Positions 6,921 to 17,079 of a DNA stretch of 64,000 bases are shown here, piece by piece. The stretch lies in NCBI GenBank assembly GCA_030524285.1, contig JAUNGQ010000008.1, positions 1 to 64,000 on the forward strand. The letters run 5' to 3'. The notes beneath the pieces are model-generated. The model had not been told where the DNA came from, did not search any database, and worked only from the letters and a program-made list of their open reading frames with translations. Origin of the DNA: Eubacteriales bacterium. Lineage in GTDB: Bacteria > Bacillota > Clostridia > Oscillospirales > Butyricicoccaceae. The translations under genes and the position numbers were made by a program. Position 1 is the stretch's first letter. Each line of letters starts with the position of its first letter.

Positions 6921-8481
6921 ACATCAACGGAATAAACAGGGAGAGAAGTGATGCGCCAATGGATTTTATCCACGGATAGCTTTGCAGCCATTGCGTATCG
7001 ATTTCCTGTGATTTGCTGATAGTTTCCAGAATATCATCCCGTACCTTGTCCACAACAGAGGAGCGATAAAACACGGTGCCGCACTCGAAATGCAGATAAA
7101 AGCTGCGAAAATCCATGTTAATGGTGCCGACAACTGCGATGTCATGATCGGCTACGATCATTTTTTCATGCAGAAAGCCCGGTGTATATTCATAAATCCG
7201 CACGCCGGCTTCCATCAGCTGGCGATAATACGAGCGTGTAATGGCATAAACTGTTTTCTTATCTGGAATGCCTGGTGTTACGATACGGACATCAATGCCG
7301 GATTGTGCCGCAGTACACAACGTGGTTATCATCTCATTGTCCAACGCTAAATACGGTGTTGTAATATAAACGCTCTTTGTTGCATTGGTAATCATGTTCA
7401 TGAAAACGCATTCGCTGACGTTATAATTATCCAGCGGGGAGTCTGCAAACGCCTGAACATAACCATCGCTGGGCGCCTGGATCGTGGGGCTGTAATCCGA
7501 CAGGCTCGATGTCCTGTTTTCTGTAGAAAAGTCCCAGAGCTGTAAAAACAGTGCGGTTAGATTGATAACACCGCTGCCGGTCAGCTTAACGCCTGTATCC
7601 TTCCAATGGCCGAAGCGTTCCTTCTGGTTGATGTATTCATCTGCCAGATTGATGCCGCCGGTATAGCCGACATTGCCGTCAATGACACAGATTTTTCGAT
7701 GGTCACGATAGTTTAAATAGGTGTTCAGCATTGGCAGAAAGCGATTGAACCGTACAACATGGATTCCCATAGCCTGAAGCTTTTTATGATAACCCATGGG
7801 AAGGGTAGACATACAGCCGACATCGTCATACATAATGCGGATTTCTACACCGGCAGCAGCTTTTTCACACAGGATTTCCAGAATGGAATCCCACATAATG
7901 CCCGGCTCGATGATAAAATACTCCATGAAAATAAAGCGTTCCGCTTTTTTCAGCTCCAACAGCATGGATTGATAGAGATATTCACCCAGAGGGAAAAATT
8001 CACATGCAGTATTTTTCCATGCCGGCATTTCAGCAATATGATAGAGATATTCGCAGTTACGCCGGAAACGTGGATAGCTGGTGCAAAGGCTGCGGGTATC
8101 CGAAGGGGAAAATGCATCAAAGAGATCTGTATGGATTGGCTGGATTTTCACCAGGCGGGCACGGTTAAAGGGGGTATTCCCCCAGAACAGATAGAAGCAC
8201 GCGCCGAAGGGGGCGAATGCCATAATAATGATAATCCAGGGGATTTTATACGCGGGATTATCCGGCTTGCGGATCAGCCAAACAATGAGCAGCCAGCTGA
8301 TAACTTGCAGTGCCCTGTAGGCATAAATCATACGCCCACGTATTGCAATGAGAATATACACGACAAAGATAAATTGTATGAGGACCAGAAAAGCACTGAT
8401 GGTCAGGCGGTTGAATAGAAAACTGAAAACAGATTTTTTCACACGGCGTCTGGTTTCCTGTGGAAATTCCGGTTTTTGCAT
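6919..8481 (-). CDS. cls: Cardiolipin synthase (phospholipase D family)
   Basis: Joins two phosphatidylglycerols to cardiolipin at the cytoplasmic membrane. The 520-residue protein has two or three N-terminal membrane helices (about 25-48, 55-70 and 81-100) and two HKD motifs: His261/Lys263/Asp268 in HRKICVIDG and His438/Lys440/Asp445 in HEKMIVADH, each followed by the GG or GTINMD signature. The start MQKPEF follows GGAGG by 6 nt; the frame is open 23 codons further upstream without a ribosome site. Monocistronic, ending at the shared terminator. Confidence 0.93.
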   Translation of the reverse strand: MQKPEFPQETRRRVKKSVFSFLFNRLTISAFLVLIQFIFVVYILIAIRGRMIYAYRALQVISWLLIVWLIRKPDNPAYKIPWIIIIMAFAPFGACFYLFWGNTPFNRARLVKIQPIHTDLFDAFSPSDTRSLCTSYPRFRRNCEYLYHIAEMPAWKNTACEFFPLGEYLYQSMLLELKKAERFIFMEYFIIEPGIMWDSILEILCEKAAAGVEIRIMYDDVGCMSTLPMGYHKKLQAMGIHVVRFNRFLPMLNTYLNYRDHRKICVIDGNVGYTGGINLADEYINQKERFGHWKDTGVKLTGSGVINLTALFLQLWDFSTENRTSSLSDYSPTIQAPSDGYVQAFADSPLDNYNVSECVFMNMITNATKSVYITTPYLALDNEMITTLCTAAQSGIDVRIVTPGIPDKKTVYAITRSYYRQLMEAGVRIYEYTPGFLHEKMIVADHDIAVVGTINMDFRSFYLHFECGTVFYRSSVVDKVRDDILETISKSQEIDTQWLQSYPWIKSIGASLLSLFIPLM

Positions 8482-10343
<1,862 letters not shown>

Positions 10344-10369
10344 TTGATAAACAGATAAGTTTGAATATG

Positions 10370-10406
10370 AAAATCCCCGTTTCCGTAAGGATACGGGGAT
10401 TTTTTG
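10370..10406. terminator. Terminator of gdhA
   Basis: AAAATCCCCGT/ACGGGGATTTTTT, a near-perfect stem with U-tract on both sides. Confidence 0.9.
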
Positions 10407-10433
10407 AACAGTGGGTGCTTTCGGAAAGAACAT

Positions 10434-10467
10434 AAAAGCGCGTAGCAAAAGGATTGCCACGCGCTTT
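10434..10467 (-). terminator. Terminator of the antiporter gene
   Basis: Stem AAAGCGCGT/ACGCGCTTT; on the minus strand it is followed by TTATGTTCTTT. It lies just beyond the antiporter stop codon. Confidence 0.7.
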
Positions 10468-10481
10468 GAATTTTTGAAAAC

Positions 10482-11663
10482 TTAAGCTGACTTTTTATTA
10501 CCCATAACAAGCTTCAGCATAACTGGCGTAATCAGAGTTGTTACAATAACAACAAGGATAACCGGACCAAACAGGGAATCCGGAACCAATCCGAAAGCAG
10601 CGCCCTTCTGGGCAACAATCAATGCAACTTCACCGCGGGATACCATACCGATACCAACGGACAGTGCTTCGTGGTTGGTGAACTTAAACAGCTTTGCACC
10701 CAAACCACAGCCGATAATTTTGGACAGGATTGCAATGAGCAGCAGTAACAATGCAAAAATCAACAGATTGACGGTCAGGCCGCTCAGATCGGTTTTCAGA
10801 CCAACACTTGCAAAGAATACCGGGGAGAACAGCATGTAAGCGCAAATATCAATTTTCCTGCTTACATAATCGCGTACCTTTGTCAGATTGCAGAGTAGCA
10901 GACCGGCAAAATATGCACCGGTAATATCAGCAACGCCGAAGAAGGTTTCCGAACAGTATGCAAGAATAAAGCAGAATGCCAAACCATAAATTGCAACACG
11001 GCGGTGCATATGTTCATTGAATGCCTTGTTCAGATGCTGGAAGTATTTATAGACAATAAAGCCGACGATAGCGATAAAGACAAAGAACAGCACGATTTTC
11101 AACAGAACAGAGAAGATCTGGACATCCGGATCTGTGAAGCTGGATACAATGGTCAGGGCAATGATGCCGAGAATATCATCGATAACAGCAGCTCCGAGGA
11201 TGGCAACGCCAACCTTGCCCTGTAGTTTACCCATTTCACGCAGCGTCTCAACGGTGATACTAACAGAAGTAGCTGTCAGGATAACACCGACGAAAATAGC
11301 CTTGAGCATATGCTGCGGATCGCCTTCACCATTGAACCATAGCAGATACAGCCCAGCGCCACCGATCAACGGTACAATAACACCGGCTAATGCGATAACA
11401 AAGGAAGCAACACCGGTCTTTTTCAGCTCCTGCAGGTCAGTTTCCAGACCGGCGGAGAACATCAGCATAATAACACCGATTTCGGAAAGCACAGTGATAA
11501 CACTGTCTTCGGTTACGAGGTTCAAGACAGACGGTCCGAGAATCAGGCCGGCCAGAAGTGCACCTACAACCTGCGGCATATTTACCTTGCCGGAAGCAAG
11601 ACCCAGCACCTTCGTGGAAAGAAGGATAATTGCCAGAACCAGCAGGAAGGTATAGTTTTCCAT
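10482..11663 (-). CDS. Kef/NapA-type cation:proton antiporter (CPA2)
   Basis: A 393-residue polytopic membrane protein of the sodium/hydrogen exchanger family, with about 11-13 helices. Family marks include GALLAGLILGPSVLNL near the N-terminus, EIGVIMLMFSAGLETD, the ion-site region AAVIDDILGIIAL with paired aspartates, and FFASVGLKTDLS. No RCK/TrkA-N nucleotide-binding domain is attached, so it is the short form. AGAAGG precedes the chosen ATG by 8 nt; the GTG three codons earlier overlaps it. Substrate (Na+ or K+) is not decidable. Monocistronic with its own promoter. Confidence 0.88.
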   Translation of the reverse strand: MENYTFLLVLAIILLSTKVLGLASGKVNMPQVVGALLAGLILGPSVLNLVTEDSVITVLSEIGVIMLMFSAGLETDLQELKKTGVASFVIALAGVIVPLIGGAGLYLLWFNGEGDPQHMLKAIFVGVILTATSVSITVETLREMGKLQGKVGVAILGAAVIDDILGIIALTIVSSFTDPDVQIFSVLLKIVLFFVFIAIVGFIVYKYFQHLNKAFNEHMHRRVAIYGLAFCFILAYCSETFFGVADITGAYFAGLLLCNLTKVRDYVSRKIDICAYMLFSPVFFASVGLKTDLSGLTVNLLIFALLLLLIAILSKIIGCGLGAKLFKFTNHEALSVGIGMVSRGEVALIVAQKGAAFGLVPDSLFGPVILVVIVTTLITPVMLKLVMGNKKSA

Positions 11664-11756
11664 ATGAAACACCTTCTATTTATAATTTATTTGTGGGGCA
11701 GGCTTACAATCAAGCATCAAATGATCCCTTCATTGTTCTATCTGCACTGCGGTTGT

Positions 11757-11785
11757 ATTATACATTTTTTTCTTTTTTAAAACAA
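11757..11785 (-). promoter_or_regulatory. Promoter of the antiporter gene
   Basis: On the minus strand: TTGTTT, 17-bp A-rich spacer, TATAAT, giving a leader of about 85 nt. Confidence 0.65.
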
Positions 11786-11924
11786 GAGAAAAAGCGCATA
11801 GATTTTGCTACGATTTGTCAGAAAATGAGATAGAAATTGACAAAGACAAACGTAAGAAAATGTCATTTTTGTGCAATTCTATTGTTTTAAAATATGCGAT
11901 ATGGCTTGGCAGAGCGATAAAAAG

Positions 11925-11956
11925 GATAGAAAAAGACCCGGTAATGATACCGGGTC
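11925..11956 (-). terminator. Terminator of the ferredoxin gene
   Basis: On the minus strand GACCCGGTA-TCAT-TACCGGGTC followed by TTTTTCTATCC. Confidence 0.9.
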
Positions 11957-11986
11957 TTCCTTGCATAAGTAATGTGATCGTTAAGA

Positions 11987-12157
11987 TTACTCCTGAGAGA
12001 TAGCGCCCATCGGGCAGGTACCAGCGCAGGAACCGCAATCGATGCAGGTACCGGCGTCAATTACGTACTGACCGTCACCCTCAGAAATAGCGCCCATCGG
12101 ACATTCACCAGCGCAGGAACCGCAGCTGATGCAAGCGCTGCTAATTGTATAAGCCAT
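11987..12157 (-). CDS. 2[4Fe-4S] ferredoxin, 56 residues
   Basis: Low-potential electron carrier of clostridial type. Two cluster motifs are complete: Cys9, 12, 15 with Cys19-Pro, and Cys38, 41, 44 with Cys48-Pro; each cluster is built from the first three cysteines of one motif and the last of the other. The two halves are near-duplicates (CGSCAGECPMGAIS and CGSCAGTCPMGAIS). AGGAGG lies 10 nt before ATG. Monocistronic with its own promoter and terminator. It probably serves pyruvate:ferredoxin oxidoreductase or hydrogenase encoded elsewhere. Confidence 0.95.
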   Translation of the reverse strand: MAYTISSACISCGSCAGECPMGAISEGDGQYVIDAGTCIDCGSCAGTCPMGAISQE

Positions 12158-12190
12158 AAGAGTAGCACCTCCTGTAATAATTTCATCTCT

Positions 12191-12218
12191 ATTGTATCAC
12201 AATGTCAGAAAAAAACAA
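12191..12218 (-). promoter_or_regulatory. Promoter of the ferredoxin gene
   Basis: Minus strand: TTGTTT, 16-bp spacer, TACAAT, about 35 bp before the start codon. Confidence 0.6.
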
Positions 12219-12350
12219 CTCCAAAAAGCAAAAAATCATATCCAAATTGAGGAAACAAATTTTTGTCCAGTCAATTGCAGAAATTTACGTCTAAAAAGGA
12301 AGGAATTGGGTAAAGATGAAGAAAAGAGCCTTTGAAAGTGAGGGATAGAA

Positions 12351-14561
12351 ATGGAATTTCAGGGACCGTTTGACCAGAATGCACGGCGTGTGCTGGAGGT
12401 TTCGGCACGGCGTGCCGGAATGTTGGGAAAAAATGCGGTGGGAACAGAGCATCTTCTGTTGGGTTTGGTGGCAAAGCACGGAACAGCGGGGAAAATACTG
12501 GCGCAGGCAGGCGTAGGCAAATGGCGTGGTTTATATTATACAGCAAAGGTAGCAGGAAGTGGGTTTCCGAGACATAAGCCGAATCATATCAGCAAAAATT
12601 TGCAGCAGGTGTTACAGCAGGCGGCAAATTCTGCAGGGAAGGGCAAAGCCGGGGAAGGTCATCTGCTGTGCGCACTGGTCGGCTGCCGGACATGTACGGC
12701 ACGGCGTGTGCTGGAGAAAATGAATGCAGATATTCCGGCGCTCGAACGACAGACTGGGATTTCTGTGGCACAGGAGACTGCGGGATGGCGTTCGATGGCG
12801 CGGCTTGCTTCTACCACAACGCTGGATCGCTACACGACTGACCTGACGGAAATGGCACGCACTGGTATGTTAGACCCGGTCATTGGGCGGGAGGATGAAC
12901 TGTTCCGTCTGATGACCATTTTGCAGCGCAGAACGAAAAACAATCCGGTACTGTTAGGTGACCCGGGCGTTGGTAAAACTGCTGTGGCGGAAGCTTTTGC
13001 CCTTGCGATCGCAAATGGCGAGGTACCGGAGGAGCTGCTCGGGGCAAGACTGGTATCCCTGGATATGGCGAGCCTGATTTCCGGTACAAAATATCGCGGT
13101 GAATTTGAGGAACGGCTGAAAAATATTGTGAAGGAATTAAAGGCTTCTAAAAATGTCATTGCGTTTATCGATGAGGTACACACATTGGTTGGCGCAGGCT
13201 CGGCAGAGGGCGCCATTGACGCCTCCAATTTGCTCAAGCCTGCGCTTGCCAGAGGGGAAATCCGATTGATTGGCACGACAACCGTAGAGGAATACCATAA
13301 AACCATTGAGAAGGATGCCGCATTGGAACGGCGTTTTCAGCGCATTGATGTATCCGAACCGGATGAAGAAGGTGCGGAAGCGATCCTGAAGGGAATTGCA
13401 CCGCGGTATGAACGGCATCATCGTGTACGCATCCATGCAGACGCATTGCGTGCGGCGGTACAAATTTCCGTCCGAACCAGTCCGGAACGGCATTTGCCGG
13501 ATAAGGCAATTGATTTACTGGATGAAACCTGTGCAGCAGTGCATCTGGAAGGCGGCACGGATATTACAGAAGAGGAGATTGCACGAACAGCGCAGCGGTT
13601 CGGCGGTTTTTCTGCGGCTGCGGAAGGCGATGCGGCGCAGAGGCTGTTGCAGCTGGAAAAGGAACTTTGCCGGACTGTTATTGGTCAGGAGGCTGCTGTA
13701 AAGGCAATCTGTCGGGCTGTGCGGCGCGGTGGCGCAGGACTGCGGGATGAAACACGTCCGGTGGCAGCGCTGCTTCTTACCGGCTCCACTGGCGTCGGTA
13801 AGACCTCTGTCTGTGTTGCGCTTGCACGGGAACTGTTTGGAAAAGACGGATTAATCCGAATTGACCTTTCGGAATATCAGCAGTCCCAAGACGTCTCGCG
13901 ACTGATTGGCGCCCCTCCAGGCTATAAGGGCTATGGTGATGGCGGACAATTGACGGAAAAAATCCGAAGGAGGCCACGCTCTCTGGTATTGCTGGATGAG
14001 GTGGAAAAAGCACATCCTGACGTTCTCCGCCTGCTGCTGCGCTTGCTGGAAGACGGCAGACTGACCGATTCGGAGGGACGCAGTGCAGATTTCCGCCATG
14101 CAGTGATTGTATTAACCTCAAATCTGGGCAGTGGAAAGCAGGGCCGAATGGTTGGTTTTTCCACACAAGAAAATCCAAAGCAGACCCATGCGGAGGAAGA
14201 AGCACGCAGGGTATTGCAGCCGGAGCTGGCAGCGCGGTTGGATGATATTATTGTCTTTTCAGCATTGACTGCGGCCGATTGTGCAGCAATTGCAGCACAG
14301 GAGCTTTCACAGCTGGCGAAACGCTGTCTGGCACGCGGAACGCGGCTGATATGGGATGAAAAAGCAGAGAAACGGCTGGGCATTGTAGATGCGAAACGAG
14401 GCGCGCGCGCTGTACGGGATGAGGTAGCGCGGAAGGTCACAGATCCTCTTGCCGGTCTGTTGTTATCCGGCAGGGCAGGGCAGCAGGTGGAAATTCAGGT
14501 GGAAGAGGATGACATCCTGCTGTATGTCTCTGAGAGTGAAACCATGCTTTCTGGAGCCTAA
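12351..14561 (+). CDS. clpC: ClpC-type AAA+ unfoldase lacking the middle domain
   Basis: A 736-residue HSP100 protein with an N-terminal Clp repeat domain (about 1-140, second repeat degenerate), AAA-1 with Walker A GDPGVGKT (203-210) and Walker B AFIDE (271-275), and AAA-2 with Walker A GSTGVGKT (478-485) and Walker B LVLLDE (545-550). VGF at 601-603 matches the ClpP-docking tripeptide loop, so it should deliver substrates to ClpP. Only about 40 residues separate AAA-1 from AAA-2, with no UVR/coiled-coil middle domain, so usual ClpC (about 810 residues) control by adaptors such as McsB/MecA may be absent. No ctsR or mcsAB is adjacent. Ribosome site GAGGG. Confidence 0.88.
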   Translation: MEFQGPFDQNARRVLEVSARRAGMLGKNAVGTEHLLLGLVAKHGTAGKILAQAGVGKWRGLYYTAKVAGSGFPRHKPNHISKNLQQVLQQAANSAGKGKAGEGHLLCALVGCRTCTARRVLEKMNADIPALERQTGISVAQETAGWRSMARLASTTTLDRYTTDLTEMARTGMLDPVIGREDELFRLMTILQRRTKNNPVLLGDPGVGKTAVAEAFALAIANGEVPEELLGARLVSLDMASLISGTKYRGEFEERLKNIVKELKASKNVIAFIDEVHTLVGAGSAEGAIDASNLLKPALARGEIRLIGTTTVEEYHKTIEKDAALERRFQRIDVSEPDEEGAEAILKGIAPRYERHHRVRIHADALRAAVQISVRTSPERHLPDKAIDLLDETCAAVHLEGGTDITEEEIARTAQRFGGFSAAAEGDAAQRLLQLEKELCRTVIGQEAAVKAICRAVRRGGAGLRDETRPVAALLLTGSTGVGKTSVCVALARELFGKDGLIRIDLSEYQQSQDVSRLIGAPPGYKGYGDGGQLTEKIRRRPRSLVLLDEVEKAHPDVLRLLLRLLEDGRLTDSEGRSADFRHAVIVLTSNLGSGKQGRMVGFSTQENPKQTHAEEEARRVLQPELAARLDDIIVFSALTAADCAAIAAQELSQLAKRCLARGTRLIWDEKAEKRLGIVDAKRGARAVRDEVARKVTDPLAGLLLSGRAGQQVEIQVEEDDILLYVSESETMLSGA

Positions 14562-14563
14562 GC

Positions 14564-14599
14564 GGAAAACATCCCCTGTGGCAGGTACCACAGGGGATG
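14564..14599 (-). terminator. Hairpin between clpC and the LRR/SLH gene
   Basis: Perfect 12-bp stem CATCCCCTGTGG/CCACAGGGGATG. On the minus strand TTTTCC follows, so it fits as terminator of the SLH-protein gene; it may also stop clpC transcription. Confidence 0.75.
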
Positions 14600-14612
14600 C
14601 GCTGATACAGTG

Positions 14613-16238
14613 TCAGTTTTCCTTTGTCAGATAGTTCATCAGGACCATTGCACTTTGTGCGCGGGTTGCTGTACCCTTTGGATCCAGCACGATACCGTCT
14701 TTCTTTTTTGTACCGCTGATAATACCGTTCTGGTTTGCCCACAGCATGGAATCCTTTGCCCAGCTGGAAACAGCTTCGGCATCTGGGAAATCCAGTGAAC
14801 CGGAAACCACTGGCTCCTGTTCATAGTTATACAAAATACGGGCATATTGCTCACGGGTTATGACATCATTGGGCCGGAAGGTTCCGTTCCCCATTCCTGC
14901 GACAATATTGTTTTGACTTGCCCAAAGGATGGCGTCATAATACCATTTCTTGTCCACATCAGAGAACGGCATCTTGCCGGAAACCGCTGGCGAATCCTCT
15001 ATACTGTATATTATTTGTGCAACCATTGCACGGGTCATAGGGATATTCGGTGCAAACGTTCCATTTCCCATGCCAGTCATGATATTGTTGTCATACACGT
15101 ACTGGACTGCGCTGGTATACCATGAAGTTTCCGAAATATCCGAAAATATTTCGCAGACCGGGATTTTTTCCGGAGAAGGCGGAGCCGGTGGCGTTTCGGA
15201 TGCAAGCTTGGAAACAGGCTCTGTTTTGGTTTGCATGCAGACCGTGCAGGTGTAGGTTTGGATGCCTTCTTCAGTTGTCGTAGGCGCTTTGGTCAATATG
15301 CCTTCGCCCCAGATATGACCGGTTGCCGGGATTTCCACTGTCATGGTATCCATATAGGTATTGCCATCAAACTGCACAGTAGCTGTATAAACCGTTTCGC
15401 CTGCCTGTGTGCAGGTTGCGTCCGTAGCTTTGTGTGTTATGGAGCAGTTGACAGATTGGGTGTCATCCGCATCGGTACAGGTAAAAGCTGCCTTACAGGT
15501 GTTGTCTTCTGCCCATGTGAATACCGGGGTTCCATATGTATGGATATGTGCGCCGTCAGCAATCCATGTAATGCTGCCGCCATAGTCCTGCATAACGTCA
15601 GGCGTCCATGTGGTATTTTTCGCAGGGTAGTGTATCTCTAATGTTGTACCGGTGAAGGTGTCGGCAGCGAAGTCCGGTACATTGCCGGAAAATGCCAGTT
15701 CCCGCAAGCTTGTGCAGGAAGCAAATGCACCGGAACCAATGGATGTCACGTTTTCCGGCAGCAGGACGCTTGTCAGACTTGTGCAACCCGAAAAGAGATT
15801 GTGTCCGAGGCTTGACACGTCATCTGGAAAAACAAAACTTTTCAGATTTTTGCAGTCCTGGAAGGTACCCTCTCCCAACATAGTTATATGGGAGGGAATG
15901 GTTACGGTTTCTGCACCGCAGCCAGCAAATGCTGCATTGCCCAGATTGGTGATAGGGCCTTCTATGATAATTGCGTTTATACTGCTGTTGTATGCAGCCC
16001 AGGGAGGTAATGAAGCGGAAGAATCGAAGTCGGGCATAGAGCCGCCGCCGTTGATCCAGAGTGTGCCTTCCTCATCCAAATCCCATGATATCGCGTCACC
16101 GAGCACACCCTGCTGTACAGAGGCGGCATTCACATTTTTGGAAACGCTTTGTGTGATGTCAGTAGCCCACGCTGCCGGTGTAGTACAGAGTAGCAGACCT
16201 GCAAGGGCAACGCTGGCTGTACGTTTATTCCATATCAT
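14613..16238 (-). CDS. Secreted leucine-rich-repeat protein with three SLH domains
   Basis: A 541-residue surface protein. A signal peptide (AGLLLCTTPAAWA, cut near residue 26) is followed by BspA-type LRR_5 repeats (about 85-205: ITMLGEGTFQDCKNLKSFVF, then VTSIGSGAFASCTSL), a Cys-containing region (about 240-350) with ATCTQAGETVYTATV and GHIWGEG blocks, and three S-layer homology domains (about 360-541: MTRAMVAQIIYSI, ITREQYARILYNYE, ATRAQSAMVLMNYL) for cell-wall anchoring. GGAGG lies 10 nt before ATG. Its upstream region carries two identical-type operators shared with a divergent XRE regulator, which probably controls it. Binding partner unknown. Confidence 0.88.
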   Translation of the reverse strand: MIWNKRTASVALAGLLLCTTPAAWATDITQSVSKNVNAASVQQGVLGDAISWDLDEEGTLWINGGGSMPDFDSSASLPPWAAYNSSINAIIIEGPITNLGNAAFAGCGAETVTIPSHITMLGEGTFQDCKNLKSFVFPDDVSSLGHNLFSGCTSLTSVLLPENVTSIGSGAFASCTSLRELAFSGNVPDFAADTFTGTTLEIHYPAKNTTWTPDVMQDYGGSITWIADGAHIHTYGTPVFTWAEDNTCKAAFTCTDADDTQSVNCSITHKATDATCTQAGETVYTATVQFDGNTYMDTMTVEIPATGHIWGEGILTKAPTTTEEGIQTYTCTVCMQTKTEPVSKLASETPPAPPSPEKIPVCEIFSDISETSWYTSAVQYVYDNNIMTGMGNGTFAPNIPMTRAMVAQIIYSIEDSPAVSGKMPFSDVDKKWYYDAILWASQNNIVAGMGNGTFRPNDVITREQYARILYNYEQEPVVSGSLDFPDAEAVSSWAKDSMLWANQNGIISGTKKKDGIVLDPKGTATRAQSAMVLMNYLTKEN

Positions 16239-16272
16239 ACGAATATATCCCTCCTATTGTGTATGGTTGGTA

Positions 16273-16288
16273 TAGTGATTTATCACTA
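16273..16288. promoter_or_regulatory. Operator 1, TAGTGA-N4-TCACTA
   Basis: Perfect inverted repeat TAGTGAT-TT-ATCACTA, between divergent SLH-protein and XRE genes. Confidence 0.7.
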
Positions 16289-16312
16289 AATCAGTATAAC
16301 ACGATCTGGTTG

Positions 16313-16332
16313 ATTAGTGAAGCATCACTAAT
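16313..16332. promoter_or_regulatory. Operator 2, TAGTGA-N4-TCACTA
   Basis: Perfect inverted repeat ATTAGTGA-AGCA-TCACTAAT. Same half-sites and spacing as operator 1; centres are 42 bp apart (about four helical turns). Confidence 0.75.
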
Positions 16333-16402
16333 GATTTCTTGCTTATGACATATCATGAAAGTGCAATCTATTATAAACCAGTGTACGAATGGAGGAAATA
16401 AA

Positions 16403-16645
16403 ATGAACACACAGCAGGCCGTCGCACTGCGCATCCGTGAACTATGTAAACAGCATCATATGACACCCAACAGGCTGAGCTATGTCGCTGCCGTGCCGCA
16501 AAGTACAATCAAAAGTATTCTTGGCGGGGAGAGCAAAAATCCCGGTATTGTCACAATCAAAAAACTGTGCGATGCATTTGAAATTACGCTCGGTGAATTT
16601 TTTTCAACAGCTTCGTTTGAGGAACTGGAGCAGGAAATACAATAA
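16403..16645 (+). CDS. XRE-family HTH regulator, 80 residues
   Basis: A single Cro/CI-type HTH domain: QAVALRIRELCKQHHMTPNR, LSYVAAVPQSTIKSILGG as helices 2-3, and TIKKLCDAFEITLGEFF as the closing helices. GGAGG with 7-nt spacing selects this ATG; an open frame continues 16 codons upstream without a ribosome site. It is divergent from the LRR/SLH gene and sits beside two TAGTGA dyads, so it is the likely regulator of both itself and that surface protein. No ligand domain is present. Confidence 0.88.
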   Translation: MNTQQAVALRIRELCKQHHMTPNRLSYVAAVPQSTIKSILGGESKNPGIVTIKKLCDAFEITLGEFFSTASFEELEQEIQ

Positions 16646-16746
16646 AAGGTTATTTTTGTATATGTGCCTCCTGTTCGGAGGGATTGATAACCCTTTGCAG
16701 TCAGCAAAATGTGGTATAAAATACAGTCTTTTGTTTAAACTGTCGG

Positions 16747-16775
16747 TTGACAACGAAATACAGTCGATGTAAAAT
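16747..16775 (+). promoter_or_regulatory. Promoter of the thrS T-box transcript
   Basis: TTGACA, 17-bp spacer, TAAAAT. Confidence 0.85.
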
Positions 16776-16781
16776 AAATTA

Positions 16782-17050
16782 CAATTATATGAAACAGCGT
16801 TGAAGGGAACAAACAAGCTGTACACGATCGTGCCTACAGAGAGTGGATACAGTAGCTGGAAGTATCTGCGGCAGATGCAGCCTTGTGTACCGGTCCTGGA
16901 GCTTCGCAGGGGAATTTCTCAGTATCCTGCGGCGGGTACCGCGCGTTATAGCGGGTAATGAGCGGGTGCGGCTTTGCCGCATCAAGCAGGGTGGAACCGT
17001 GAGATGATTGTTCATCCCACCCCTGATGATATCAGGGGTGGGATTTTTTC
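16782..17050 (+). ncRNA. T-box leader of thrS
   Basis: A tRNA-sensing riboswitch. The conserved T-box sequence AGGGTGGAACCG lies at 16988-16999, followed by an intrinsic terminator ATCCCACCCCTGAT/ATCAGGGGTGGGAT plus TTTTTT. The 5' part has AGAGAGTGG and a long stem I. ACC at 16889-16891 is a candidate threonine specifier codon, but I could not fold stem I with certainty. Uncharged tRNA-Thr would stabilise the antiterminator and switch on thrS. Confidence 0.9.
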
Positions 17051-17079
17051 GTGCCCCATATTTGAAGGAGGATTTTTCC

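Larger units (their letters stand above)
11664..11986. other. Intergenic region antiporter-ferredoxin
   Basis: No gene seen. It holds the minus-strand promoter of the antiporter gene and the ferredoxin terminator; both genes run leftward. Confidence 0.6.
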
